64,000 nt of DNA, from the NCBI GenBank assembly GCA_031412335.1, contig JANOCT010000023.1:62001-126000 (forward strand), written 5' to 3'. Source of the DNA: JBBQYA01 sp031412335 (GTDB taxonomy: Bacteria > Bacteroidota > Bacteroidia > Sphingobacteriales > Sphingobacteriaceae). Position 1 is the stretch's first letter. Each line of letters opens with the position of its first letter. The notes below the pieces were generated by a model. That model made no database searches, was not told where the DNA came from, and saw only the letters and a list, made by a program, of their open reading frames with translations. The position numbers and the translations under genes were made by a program. This document shows, piece after piece, positions 1-7,613 of the stretch.

Positions 1-251
1 GTTGGCTCTTGTACCATTATTTTTAATGGTTGTTTGTTTTTATAGGTATCAAATAAAACAGAATCGCTATCTGTTTTATACACCATATTTAGTGTTAAAT
101 AGTCGCCTAATTTTATTTTTTCGCCATCATTTTTTGTATGGATTTTGTATTCCAAACCATCTTCTGTTTTCTTAAAACCTTTTCCGCAACCGTATGCTAG
201 GGCTATTAGCAAAAATGCATAGATGGTAAATTTACTTTTGTTGATCTTCAT
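1..251 (-). CDS. FKBP-type peptidyl-prolyl isomerase, lipoprotein (partial)
   Basis: Only the first 83 residues are in the window; the gene runs off the left edge. The protein starts at ATG 251 with a lipoprotein signal (MKINKSKFTIYAFLLIALAY followed by GC), so it is probably a lipid-anchored envelope protein. After the Cys comes a stretch typical of the N-terminal region of Bacteroidota FKBP isomerases: GLEYKIHTKNDGEKIKLGDY, then LNMVYKTDSDSVLFDTY. FKBP isomerases speed proline isomerisation in folding exported proteins. The start codon lies one base beyond the stop of nrnA on the same strand, so the two are likely co-transcribed. The catalytic pocket is outside the window, so activity cannot be judged. 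Confidence 0.75.
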   Translation of the reverse strand, partial: MKINKSKFTIYAFLLIALAYGCGKGFKKTEDGLEYKIHTKNDGEKIKLGDYLTLNMVYKTDSDSVLFDTYKNKQPLKIMVQEP

Positions 252-252
252 G

Positions 253-1281
253 TTAATTCTGATTGTTGTTTATCTGATTGTTATTTAATAATTGTTTAAA
301 TTCCGGCAAGATAGAAATTACTTTTTGAGTTGTAGTTTCCAGATTTTCTGTGGTTTGCCCACCTGCAGCATTAAAATGCCCTCCACCATTAAAGTATTTT
401 TTGGCTATTTGGTTGGCTGGGAAATTTCCTTTCGAGCGGAAAGAAAGCTTTACCAAATCTCCACGCTCTATAATTACTATAGCTAATTGTATTTCATTAA
501 TGGACAAAGCATAATTTACAATTCCTTCAGTGTCACCTGTTCCAACGCCATATTCTGCTAATTCTTTTTTGTTTAATGATAAGTAGGCTGTGTTAAATTC
601 ATGTAGAATAGTCAATTTATCTTTTAGACAAAATCCTAGAAAACGTAAACGCTTTTCCGAAAAATTATCATAGACCTTGGAATGTATTCCTGAATTATCT
701 GCTCCACAATCTATCAAATCTGCAACTACTCGATGCAAAGCTGAGGTAGTTCTGGGAAATCTGAAAGATCCTGTATCCGTCATTATGCCAGTGTACAAGC
801 AAGTTGCTATGGTTGAGTCAACTAATTTATGATCTCCAGCTTCGCCAATAAACCGATAAATAAGTTCTGCTGTTGAACTTGCATCGGTATCCCATAATCT
901 GAAGTCATCAAAATCTTCTGGTTCAAGATGATGATCAATTAAAACTTTTGTAGCAGCTGAATTGCGAACTAACTCACCAAGTTCATTAATTCTATTTAAG
1001 GTATTAAAATCTAAACAAAAAATAATCTTAGCATTATTTATTAGATTTTTAGATGTTTCAATATGATCAGTGTAAATTATTACTTCATCATTTGATGGCA
1101 TCCAATGCAAAAAAAATGGATAATCTGTTGGGCTAATTACTTTTACTGAATGGCCTTTTCCAACAAGATAATGGTATAGACCAAGTGAAGAACCCATCGC
1201 ATCACCATCTGGTTTGTTATGAGTTGTAATTACAATTTCCGACGGATTTGACAGTAATCTGTCGATTTGTGCCTTAGTCAT
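253..1281 (-). CDS. nrnA: DHH-family bifunctional oligoribonuclease / PAP phosphatase NrnA
   Basis: A 342-residue DHH/DHHA1 phosphoesterase, the usual length for NrnA, which degrades short RNA oligomers and can dephosphorylate 3'-phosphoadenosine 5'-phosphate. Metal-binding motifs appear in order: HNKPDGDAMGSSLG near the N-terminus, FCLDFN, the signature LIDHHLEP, and TDTGSFRF. The C-terminal DHHA1 glycine motif GGGHFNAAGG is intact. The frame opens with TTG at 1293, but ATG 1281 is preferred: it is the first ATG, and a -7 promoter element (1299-1306) leaves room only for that start. The FKBP lipoprotein gene follows after one base. Confidence 0.92.
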   Translation of the reverse strand: MTKAQIDRLLSNPSEIVITTHNKPDGDAMGSSLGLYHYLVGKGHSVKVISPTDYPFFLHWMPSNDEVIIYTDHIETSKNLINNAKIIFCLDFNTLNRINELGELVRNSAATKVLIDHHLEPEDFDDFRLWDTDASSTAELIYRFIGEAGDHKLVDSTIATCLYTGIMTDTGSFRFPRTTSALHRVVADLIDCGADNSGIHSKVYDNFSEKRLRFLGFCLKDKLTILHEFNTAYLSLNKKELAEYGVGTGDTEGIVNYALSINEIQLAIVIIERGDLVKLSFRSKGNFPANQIAKKYFNGGGHFNAAGGQTTENLETTTQKVISILPEFKQLLNNNQINNNQN

Positions 1282-1298
1282 TTTTTCAAGCAAGGCCG

Positions 1299-1306
1299 CA
1301 AATTTA
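1299..1306 (-). promoter_or_regulatory. -7 promoter element of nrnA
   Basis: On the minus strand this reads TAAATTTG, a perfect match to the Bacteroidota -7 consensus TAnnTTTG, 17 bases upstream of ATG 1281. A convincing -33 TTTG at the right distance is not seen. Confidence 0.4.
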
Positions 1307-1359
1307 TTAAAATTACTTTATCAACTTGTAATATCTTTATAGAAAGGCCATAAATTTGT

Positions 1360-1389
1360 TTTGCTCAAAAAATTGTTTTTCTATCTTCG
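1360..1389 (+). promoter_or_regulatory. Promoter of ndk
   Basis: A -33 element TTTG (1360-1363) and a -7 element TATCTTCG (1382-1389, one mismatch to TAnnTTTG) are separated by 18 bases. The predicted start of transcription is about 10-14 bases before ATG 1408. Confidence 0.5.
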
Positions 1390-1407
1390 TGGCTCAAATA
1401 AAAAACA

Positions 1408-1827
1408 ATGACCACGAATAGAACATTCACGATGATTAAGCCAGATGCCGTTGCAAACGGACATATCGGTGCAATATTAGATCAAATTATTAAAGATGGT
1501 TTCCGGATAGTGGCTATGAAGTACACTTCGCTAAGCTCAGAAATGGCAGGAAAATTTTACGAGGTTCACAAAGAACGTGGTTTTTTCGGTGATCTGGTTT
1601 CTTTTATGTCTTCAGGGCCTATTGTAGCTGTTATTCTTGAAAAAGAAAATGCAATTGAAGATTTTAGAAAACTAATTGGTGCTACAGACCCAACCAAAGC
1701 AGAAGTTGGCACCATACGTCAACGTTTTGCAAAATCAATTGATGCAAACGCGGTTCATGGATCTGATTCTAACGAGAATGCAGAAATTGAAGGAAATTTC
1801 TTTTTTACTGCTTTCGAAAAATTTTAA
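1408..1827 (+). CDS. ndk: Nucleoside diphosphate kinase
   Basis: A 139-residue protein of standard NDK length. NDK transfers the gamma phosphate of ATP to other (d)NDPs through a phosphohistidine and so balances nucleotide pools in the cytoplasm. The N-terminal TFTMIKPDAV motif, the GFFGDLVSFMSSGP substrate loop and the active-site motif NAVHGSDS (catalytic His117) are all intact. It stands alone, with its own promoter and a hairpin terminator shared with the convergent DUF721 gene. Confidence 0.97.
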   Translation: MTTNRTFTMIKPDAVANGHIGAILDQIIKDGFRIVAMKYTSLSSEMAGKFYEVHKERGFFGDLVSFMSSGPIVAVILEKENAIEDFRKLIGATDPTKAEVGTIRQRFAKSIDANAVHGSDSNENAEIEGNFFFTAFEKF

Positions 1828-1846
1828 GTTTAAAACCAAAATGATT

Positions 1847-1873
1847 AAAAGCGCACCTTAGTGCGCTTTTTTT
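1847..1873. terminator. Bidirectional intrinsic terminator between ndk and DUF721
   Basis: A perfect 10-bp stem AAAAGCGCAC / GTGCGCTTTT with loop CTTA (1857-1860) is followed by a T run on the plus strand; the A run gives a shorter T run on the minus strand. It serves ndk and the convergent gene, whose stop codon lies inside it. Confidence 0.85.
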
Positions 1874-2162
1874 ATAATAAAATTACTTCAGTTACTACCT
1901 CTGAGCCTGAATGATCATTTAAAAGCTGAATTAATTTTTGTCTGTTCATAGCCAATTCTTTTCTTAAAACAGCCGAGCTTAATTTCAGAAACAATCGTTT
2001 ATTTTTAATATAAACTTCTGAAGTACGGTTGGAAACAGCCTTCCCAACAATTTCTTCCCAATTGCTTACCAATTCCATTTCTTTCAACTTGTCAGTCAAT
2101 TTATATGCATTCAGCATATCATCAATTGCTTGTTTTAATGTTTGGTCGTTGGTTCTTTTCAT
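1872..2162 (-). CDS. DUF721 protein (DciA-like)
   Basis: A 96-residue protein matching the short Bacteroidota form of DUF721: an N-terminal helical stretch TLKQAIDDMLNAYKLTDKLK, then the conserved LVSNWEEIVGKAVSNRTSEV and a C-terminal KRLFLKLSSAVLRKELAMNR. DUF721 includes DciA, the ancestral loader/operator of the replicative helicase DnaB, so a role in replication initiation is plausible but inferred from the family. It lies downstream of recF on the same strand with a 331-base gap, a neighbourhood common in the phylum. Confidence 0.75.
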   Translation of the reverse strand: MKRTNDQTLKQAIDDMLNAYKLTDKLKEMELVSNWEEIVGKAVSNRTSEVYIKNKRLFLKLSSAVLRKELAMNRQKLIQLLNDHSGSEVVTEVILL

Positions 2163-2493
2163 TAATTTCGTATCATTTGCAGATCGTTAAAGGTAAGAAT
2201 TTAGTATAGAGACATGATTTATTTTTCCATCTCGGACCGTTAATTATCTAATACTTCTTAGGTAAATTATACCTACAATAAAAATTCTTTAAAAACTTCA
2301 TCCATTCTGCAATTACAAAATTTTCCTACAATTCTCCCACATCCATTCTGTTATCAATTGAATTGAAATTATTTATTATCGCATTTCGGATTCCGCAATG
2401 TGAATTTTAAGCCTGCAAAAAATAATTTTTACTAAAAATTTTTATCAAATGAATCAAACATACATTTCTGTAAAAAGGAAAAGTTTTAGTCTA
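2163..2493. other. Gene-free spacer between recF and DUF721
   Basis: 331 bases, very AT-rich. I find no credible open reading frame, RNA gene or strong terminator. A weak -7-like element for the DUF721 gene (TACCTTTA on the minus strand, ending near 2188) is the only signal. Confidence 0.5.
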
Positions 2494-3606
2494 TTAATCA
2501 ACATTCAATAATTCTATTGCTCCATCAGCAACAGAAAACATTTGCGGGGTAATTTTTAAGGAATTAAAAATTTCTAATACTCGTTCGGCTTGAGTATCTG
2601 TAATGAAAAGCTGTCCAAAATTTTCCTTCAATACCAGTTCTAAAAGGTTTTTAATTCGATTATAATCGAGTTTATCAAACAAATCATCTAACAACAAAAG
2701 TGGTGCAAATCCTTTCTCTATTTTAAGAAAATGATACTGAGCGAGTTTCATGGCTAATAAAAATGACTTTTGTTGCCCTTGAGATCCAAATCTTTTCAAC
2801 GGTTTGCCACCAATAGTAAAGGCAAGATCATCTTTATGAATGCCAACAGTACTTCGTTGAACCATTCTATCCTTATCAACTGCTGCTTTTAATTGTGTTG
2901 AAAAATCCTGATCTATCAATTGTGACTCATAGATCAATTCAACTTTTTCTTTATTCCCAGATAAAAACCGATAAAATTCATTAAAAATCTCAGTAAAGTC
3001 TTTCAGATAGGACTTTCGTTTATCAAAAATTTCATTTCCTGTATCAATCAATTGTTCATCATAAACTTCCAGCATTATTGGGTCGAAATTTCTCCGTTCA
3101 TGCATTTGTTTTAGCAATAGATTTCGATTCAATAATACCTTATTGTAAACGATTAATGTTTGGAGATAATGCTCATCTGTTTGTGAAAGTGCTGCATCCA
3201 AAAATCTACGTCGCTCTTCGCTGCCTTCAGTTATCAGCATACTATCGGAAGGTGAACTTATAACTAATGGAAATTGACCTATGTGCTCGGCAAGTGTTGC
3301 ATATTCCTTCTTATTCCTTTTCACTTGTTTTCGCTGATTGCGTTTCATACCTATATGTATGGCTTCTACACCCGCCAAACGTTTGAAAGTTCCTTGAACC
3401 ATAAAAAACTCTTCATCATGCAAAATCTGTTGTGAATCTGCCGGATTAAAATAACTTTTACATAAACATAAATAGTGAATGGCATCTAATAAATTGGTTT
3501 TCCCTGCACCATTGTTCCCGGTAAAACAGATTACCTTATTCGTAAACATAAGTTCTGCCTCAACGTAGTTTTTAAAATTGAGAACCGATAAATTTTGTAA
3601 AAACAT
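2494..3606 (-). CDS. recF: DNA replication and repair protein RecF
   Basis: A 370-residue SMC-like ATPase of normal RecF length. RecF binds gapped DNA and helps RecO/RecR load RecA. The Walker A motif GNNGAGKT is at residues 30-37, the ABC-type signature region (RFGSQGQQKSFLLAMKLAQ) lies in the last third, and Walker B is LLLLDDLFDKLD. The start ATG 3606 gives the usual MFLQNLSVLNFKNY opening. It is transcribed divergently from the TPR/ribH genes; a perfect inverted repeat lies about 20-38 bases upstream of the start. Confidence 0.95.
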   Translation of the reverse strand: MFLQNLSVLNFKNYVEAELMFTNKVICFTGNNGAGKTNLLDAIHYLCLCKSYFNPADSQQILHDEEFFMVQGTFKRLAGVEAIHIGMKRNQRKQVKRNKKEYATLAEHIGQFPLVISSPSDSMLITEGSEERRRFLDAALSQTDEHYLQTLIVYNKVLLNRNLLLKQMHERRNFDPIMLEVYDEQLIDTGNEIFDKRKSYLKDFTEIFNEFYRFLSGNKEKVELIYESQLIDQDFSTQLKAAVDKDRMVQRSTVGIHKDDLAFTIGGKPLKRFGSQGQQKSFLLAMKLAQYHFLKIEKGFAPLLLLDDLFDKLDYNRIKNLLELVLKENFGQLFITDTQAERVLEIFNSLKITPQMFSVADGAIELLNVD

Positions 3607-3625
3607 GAATAAAATGCAAAAATGT

Positions 3626-3644
3626 AAACTTATCGAATAAGTTT
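3626..3644. promoter_or_regulatory. Perfect inverted repeat upstream of recF
   Basis: AAACTTAT (3626-3633), spacer CGA, ATAAGTTT (3637-3644): 8-bp perfect arms immediately upstream of recF. It could be a repressor site or a leader hairpin; nothing decides between them. Confidence 0.4.
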
Positions 3645-3811
3645 TGATCTTACGGAAAAGTTAAAAAAACTGATAGCGAAATTTGTTATTTGAGATTTGC
3701 TAAAAAGTAAACAAGAAATAAATGCCAAAACAGTTTTCCTATATGATTTAATATTTGAATAACGTAATCTAATTTAAAATCAACACGTTATGATCTAATA
3801 CTCGTTGCCTA

Positions 3812-3841
3812 TTGTTTCTCATTGGTAAAAATGTATTTTTG
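3812..3841 (+). promoter_or_regulatory. Promoter of the TPR-ribH operon
   Basis: A -33 TTG (3812-3814) and a perfect -7 element TATTTTTG (3834-3841) are separated by 19 bases, 20 bases ahead of ATG 3862. Confidence 0.6.
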
Positions 3842-3861
3842 CAAACTTTAATATAAAATTC

Positions 3862-4524
3862 ATGTCGACACCAGAAGAGAACAATTACAAAAATTACTTA
3901 GATCGCTTAGAAAAATTTATCAATGAAAACAAAAACAGCCTTTTAATTATAGGTGGTTCAATCGTGCTTCTTGGTGCTTTATACTTCTCATATCAGCAAT
4001 TTTATTTAGCACCCCGAGCAATCGAAGCTAAAAATCAAATGTATCAGGCTGAGCGATATTTCGAAATGGATTCGTTAGATAAAGCAATAAACGGTGATGG
4101 TAATTTTGAAGGCTTTTTAGCAATAGCAGACGAATACTCAGGAACTAAAGCAGCGAATCTGGCTAATTACTATTTAGGAGTAAGTTATTTGAAAAAAGGT
4201 GAATTTGAGAAAGCAATTGAAAGTCTTAAAAATTTCAAAAGTAGCGATATTGTTATTTCATCAATGGCTAAAGGTGCTATTGGCGATGCTTATACCGAGC
4301 TGGGTGATTTTGATAATGCAAGTTCATTTTACAAAAAAGCATCTGGTGATAAATCAAATACCTACACAGCTCCTATTTATTTATTGAAATTAGGTATGAG
4401 TCTTGAACAGCAGAAAAAATCTGAAGATGCTCTTAAAGTTTATAAAAAAATAAAAGAAGAATATCCAGAAAGTACTCAAGCCCGTGATATCGATAAATAT
4501 ATTGGTAGAACTGAACTGAATTAA
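3862..4524 (+). CDS. Membrane-anchored tetratricopeptide repeat protein
   Basis: A 220-residue protein with a cytoplasmic N-terminus, one transmembrane helix (about residues 26-45, SLLIIGGSIVLLGALYFSYQ) and TPR-like repeats behind it (ANYYLGVSYLKKGEFEKAIE; MAKGAIGDAYTELGDFDNAS; LGMSLEQQKKSEDALKVYKK). The plan resembles YfgM/YbgF-like envelope TPR proteins, which bring partner proteins together at the membrane, but the exact role is not known. It sits 12 bases before ribH, an arrangement I recall as common in Bacteroidota. Confidence 0.8.
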   Translation: MSTPEENNYKNYLDRLEKFINENKNSLLIIGGSIVLLGALYFSYQQFYLAPRAIEAKNQMYQAERYFEMDSLDKAINGDGNFEGFLAIADEYSGTKAANLANYYLGVSYLKKGEFEKAIESLKNFKSSDIVISSMAKGAIGDAYTELGDFDNASSFYKKASGDKSNTYTAPIYLLKLGMSLEQQKKSEDALKVYKKIKEEYPESTQARDIDKYIGRTELN

Positions 4525-4536
4525 TTCAGTTAAAAC

Positions 4537-5034
4537 ATGGCAACCAGAACTGATAATCATTTAAGTGCAATTGTTTTCAGTCCAGAAATGGCTAAATCAG
4601 TTAAAATTGGAATTGTAGTAGCCGAATGGAATTCAGATATAACTCAAAAGCTATATGCTGCAGCATTTGACACATTACTAGCATACGGAATTCCTGAAAA
4701 TTCTATTCTTAAAATAGAAGTTCCTGGTAGTTTCGAATTAGTGGCTGGAGTGCAATTACTAGAAAACACATTTAATCCATCAGCTATTATTTGTTTAGGC
4801 TGTGTAATTCAAGGAGAAACCAGGCATTTTGATTTTATTTGTTCTGCCGTTGCGCATGGATTAACTGACTTAGGCATAAAATATAATAAGCCAATAATTT
4901 TCGGCGTTCTCACTACAAACACCCTAGAACAAGCACAAGATAGAGCTGGAGGAAATTTAGGAAATAAAGGAGATGAAGCAGCAATAACTGCCTTGAAAAT
5001 GGTGTTGTTAACAGAAAGTTTAAAATCAATGTAA
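4537..5034 (+). CDS. ribH: 6,7-dimethyl-8-ribityllumazine synthase
   Basis: A 165-residue lumazine synthase. The enzyme condenses 5-amino-6-ribitylaminouracil with 3,4-dihydroxybutanone phosphate, the penultimate step of riboflavin synthesis, and usually forms icosahedral or pentameric shells. Recognised motifs are VAEWNSDIT, the VPGSFELVAGVQ loop, LGCVIQGETRHFDFI with the catalytic His region, and IIFGVLTTNTLEQAQDRAGG. No other rib genes are in the window. It is co-transcribed with the upstream TPR gene. Confidence 0.96.
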   Translation: MATRTDNHLSAIVFSPEMAKSVKIGIVVAEWNSDITQKLYAAAFDTLLAYGIPENSILKIEVPGSFELVAGVQLLENTFNPSAIICLGCVIQGETRHFDFICSAVAHGLTDLGIKYNKPIIFGVLTTNTLEQAQDRAGGNLGNKGDEAAITALKMVLLTESLKSM

Positions 5035-5087
5035 CTTATCTTAAATTTTTAAGTAAAAGTCAAATAATAAAATTCTATTTTCGTATC

Positions 5088-5213
5088 ATGAAAAAATTGT
5101 TTGTAGCCATAGCAGCCTTGTTTCTTATTGTAACACTTTTTGAATCTTGCTCAAGTCAAGTTCAATGCCCAGCATATGGAGCTCCTAAAAAGAGCAAAAA
5201 CAGCATGTGGTAA
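5088..5213 (+). CDS. Tiny lipoprotein with QCPAYG motif (41 aa)
   Basis: A 41-residue ORF starting at ATG 5088: a charged n-region MKKL, a hydrophobic core, then a lipobox-like FES before Cys21, leaving a mature peptide of only 21 residues: CSSQVQCPAYGAPKKSKNSM plus W. Lipid anchoring is inferred; the residue before the Cys is Ser but the -3 position is Glu, so the lipobox is imperfect. Function is unknown. The QCPAYG core resembles CNCPSFG of a second tiny lipoprotein at 32209-32352. It lies between ribH and the next gene on the same strand. Confidence 0.65.
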   Translation: MKKLFVAIAALFLIVTLFESCSSQVQCPAYGAPKKSKNSMW

Positions 5214-5254
5214 TATCATTTGGCATAAAAAAGCTAATTTTAGTTTTTTTATGA

Positions 5255-6031
5255 ATGTATAAAATTACAAAATACCATTTTAAAGCAGCATTTAGTTCTA
5301 TCTGGGTGCTGCTTATATTATTTATAGCAACGCCACTTTCGGCTCAAACCAATTCTGTATCGTCAATCTCTGATAAAATCTGGTTAGGAATTGGAGGTAA
5401 ATCTGCTTGGGAATCATCAAGATACTTTTCATTTTCTTTTACTGTAATAAACTCAGGAAACAAAGTTTTCAGTCGCAAACATCTTTGGGATCGTTATTCT
5501 GGCGATTACCGTTTGCAATACATGGCAAAAGATTCTTCATCTATTCTTGTTTTGTTTAATACAAACACGAAAAAAGGCAAAGTTTTCAGAAACCTTGTCG
5601 AAATAAAAGATGATTCATTATCAAATATTTATCTATTAAAAGCATATAATTCGTTTGTAAATGACACGTATTGGTTAGTAATGCCAGCAAAAATTGAAGA
5701 TCCAGGAGTAATTTTGTCGGCTTTAAATGATACGTTAATAAACAATTTATTTTGCTCAAGGGTAGCACTACGGTTTCAAAATGGGATAGGAAATACTTCA
5801 GGCGATTATTACGAAATTTTCTTAAATCAAAAAAATAATGAAATCATTCAATGGGCTTACTTATTGCAAGGAGAAAAAGAAAAACAATTTTTAAACTGGA
5901 GCAGTTATAAAGACATCGGTGGACTAAAACTTAGTTTATTAAAAACATCCATGGATAAAAAATTTGCCATTTCTCTGGAAGATGCCATTATTCTTCCAAC
6001 TGTTTCAACCCTATTATTCACACAACCATAA
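5255..6031 (+). CDS. Exported protein, LolA-like / DUF6503-like
   Basis: A 258-residue protein with a hydrophobic signal segment (IWVLLILFIATPLSAQ, cleavage probably after SAQ). The mature part has beta-rich character: WLGIGGKSAWESSRYFSFSF, a LWDRYSGDYRLQY strand pair, GKVFRNLVEIKDD, and NDTYWLVMPAKIEDPGV. This pattern is like Bacteroidota DUF6503 proteins, which look distantly related to the LolA/LolB lipoprotein-carrier fold; the assignment is from memory of the family and no function is established. The upstream ATG at 5251 hits a stop after three codons, so ATG 5255 is the start. Its stop directly abuts ytxJ. Confidence 0.6.
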   Translation: MYKITKYHFKAAFSSIWVLLILFIATPLSAQTNSVSSISDKIWLGIGGKSAWESSRYFSFSFTVINSGNKVFSRKHLWDRYSGDYRLQYMAKDSSSILVLFNTNTKKGKVFRNLVEIKDDSLSNIYLLKAYNSFVNDTYWLVMPAKIEDPGVILSALNDTLINNLFCSRVALRFQNGIGNTSGDYYEIFLNQKNNEIIQWAYLLQGEKEKQFLNWSSYKDIGGLKLSLLKTSMDKKFAISLEDAIILPTVSTLLFTQP

Positions 6032-6358
6032 ATGAACTGGATTAAATTATCCAATAAATCACAAATTGATGCTTTAAAGAATGACAATCAGGCATTGATT
6101 TTTAAACATAGTACTCGATGCCCTGTCAGTATGATGGCTAAACGATCTTTTGAATCAGAATATCAAAATAATGAAAATGTAAATGCCTACTTTCTTGATT
6201 TAATTGCATTTAGAGAAGTTTCCAATTACATCTCTACGGAATTTGGAGTTGAACATGAGTCTCCTCAATTATTATTAATTAAAAACGGAGAATGTATATT
6301 AGACACTTCTCATGGAGCAATTGAAGCGAGTTTAGTAGAAGAAAATTTCAAAAGTTAA
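6032..6358 (+). CDS. ytxJ: Bacillithiol system redox-active protein YtxJ
   Basis: A 108-residue thioredoxin-fold protein of the YtxJ family (monothiol bacilliredoxin-like). The family hallmark is a single active Cys in a TxCPxS motif; here ALIFKHSTRCPVSMMAKRSF with Cys30. The C-terminal half keeps VEHESPQLLLIKNGE, the cis-Pro region of the fold. It is predicted to reduce mixed disulfides with bacillithiol; the first gene of bacillithiol synthesis, bshA, lies at 16197-17336. The start ATG 6032 directly follows the previous stop, and its 3' end overlaps the convergent OsmC gene by 11 bases. Confidence 0.85.
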   Translation: MNWIKLSNKSQIDALKNDNQALIFKHSTRCPVSMMAKRSFESEYQNNENVNAYFLDLIAFREVSNYISTEFGVEHESPQLLLIKNGECILDTSHGAIEASLVEENFKS

Positions 6359-6749
6359 AAGTAACTGTTTGAATTAAATCAGGATGAAGGCTTTTCGCTA
6401 CTGGACAATTTCTGGCAACTCTCTCTAAGGATAGCTGGTATTTTTCAGAAAAATCATTTTTAGGGAAATCAAACTGTAGTTTAATTTCTGAGACCCTTCT
6501 AGGATCGGATGCCATTATTTTTTGAATAGATAAATTGGTTCCTGAAATATCAATTTCATGCTCTTGAGCGTAAATACCCATAATAGTAAGCATGCAACTT
6601 CCAAGTGAAGAACACATCAAATCAGTTGGAGAAAACGTACTTCCTTTTCCTTTATTATCTAAGGGCGCATCGGTTAAAATAGTTGTTTGGGTAGCTACAT
6701 GGGTAGCTTCTGTTCGTAATTCTCCTTGATAAATCGTTGTTATAGTCAT
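6348..6749 (-). CDS. OsmC/Ohr-family peroxide reductase
   Basis: A 133-residue OsmC-family protein. Members reduce organic hydroperoxides through two Cys residues; both are present: Cys52 in CSSLGSCMLT and Cys115 in NCPVAKSL. The GKGSTFSPTDLM stretch before the first Cys is typical of the YhfA-like OsmC branch. It converges on ytxJ with an 11-base overlap. A -7 element reading TATATTTG on the minus strand lies at 6766-6773, 17 bases upstream of the start. Confidence 0.88.
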   Translation of the reverse strand: MTITTIYQGELRTEATHVATQTTILTDAPLDNKGKGSTFSPTDLMCSSLGSCMLTIMGIYAQEHEIDISGTNLSIQKIMASDPRRVSEIKLQFDFPKNDFSEKYQLSLERVARNCPVAKSLHPDLIQTVTFNF

Positions 6750-6806
6750 ACTATTTTGCTTAAAACAAATATACTTATTGTCCGTTCTGTTTTGTAATAT
6801 TGAATT

Positions 6807-7577
6807 ATGAATTTGATTGCACGTCGTTTTCTATTTATTATCCTTCTTTCTATCGTTAAAACGGCGTTTTCACAAGATTCAGCATTGCCTTTGCTCGACG
6901 AAAAAAAGATTTTATTTACTAAAGAATTCAGTTCAGGATTGGTAATTACGAATCGTGGCTTTGGAATTAATTTTAAAATTGGCAAACAGCAAACCGGTAA
7001 TCGAAAAATAACTTACAATGGTGAATTAGTTGTTATAAAACATCCGCAAGAAGTTCGACAGATCAATCCAATCATTAGTAGCAATGCAAAATCTTTTGCT
7101 TTTGGCAAGTCGAATAATTTTCTAGCACTTAGAACTGGAATTGGATCTGACCGACTTTTATTTGATAGGGATGAAAAAGATGGAGTTGAAATTCAATTGA
7201 TATATGAAGCTGGCTTATCAACTGGCTTGCTTAAACCAATCTACTACGATGTTCAAAACCCATTTAATAATCAAGAGATTGATGTAATTGAAGAAAAATT
7301 TGACCCATTAAAACATGATCAATCAACAATTTATGGACCAACTGGTTTTTTGCGAGGAATAGACGAAACCTTTATTATACCAGGAGCATATATAAAATCT
7401 GGAATTAATTTCGATTGGAGCAGCCAAAGTGAAAAAATAAGAAGCCTTGAATTTGGATTTACCTTTGATGGGTATTCAAAAAAAATCCCCATCATTGCAA
7501 CCATCAACAATATAAATGTCAATAAGCAATATTTTTTGAGCCTTTACGCCAAAATCTCTATTGGCAATCGTAAATAA
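6807..7577 (+). CDS. Conserved exported protein upstream of lipA
   Basis: A 256-residue protein with a cleavable signal peptide (MNLIARRFLFIILLSIVKTA ending at FSQ). The rest alternates hydrophobic and polar residues like a small outer-membrane barrel: GLVITNRGFGINFKIGKQ, FLALRTGIGSDRLLFD, VEIQLIYEAGLSTGLLKPIY, LEFGFTFDGYSKKIPII and a C-terminal YFLSLYAKISIGNRK. Proteins like this often precede lipA in Bacteroidota as I recall, but I know of no function. It is followed by lipA after 36 bases. Confidence 0.65.
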   Translation: MNLIARRFLFIILLSIVKTAFSQDSALPLLDEKKILFTKEFSSGLVITNRGFGINFKIGKQQTGNRKITYNGELVVIKHPQEVRQINPIISSNAKSFAFGKSNNFLALRTGIGSDRLLFDRDEKDGVEIQLIYEAGLSTGLLKPIYYDVQNPFNNQEIDVIEEKFDPLKHDQSTIYGPTGFLRGIDETFIIPGAYIKSGINFDWSSQSEKIRSLEFGFTFDGYSKKIPIIATINNINVNKQYFLSLYAKISIGNRK

Positions 7578-7613
7578 AAATAGTATTCAAATAATACGTT
7601 TATTCATCAAAAT

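Noticed and set aside
2163..2493. Spacer between recF and DUF721 considered as a small RNA locus
   Set aside because: No promoter-terminator pair and no strong stem could be found by eye.
6746..6985. A 79-residue minus-strand frame overlapping the exported protein before lipA
   Set aside because: It covers the signal peptide region of a better-supported gene on the other strand and resembles nothing known.
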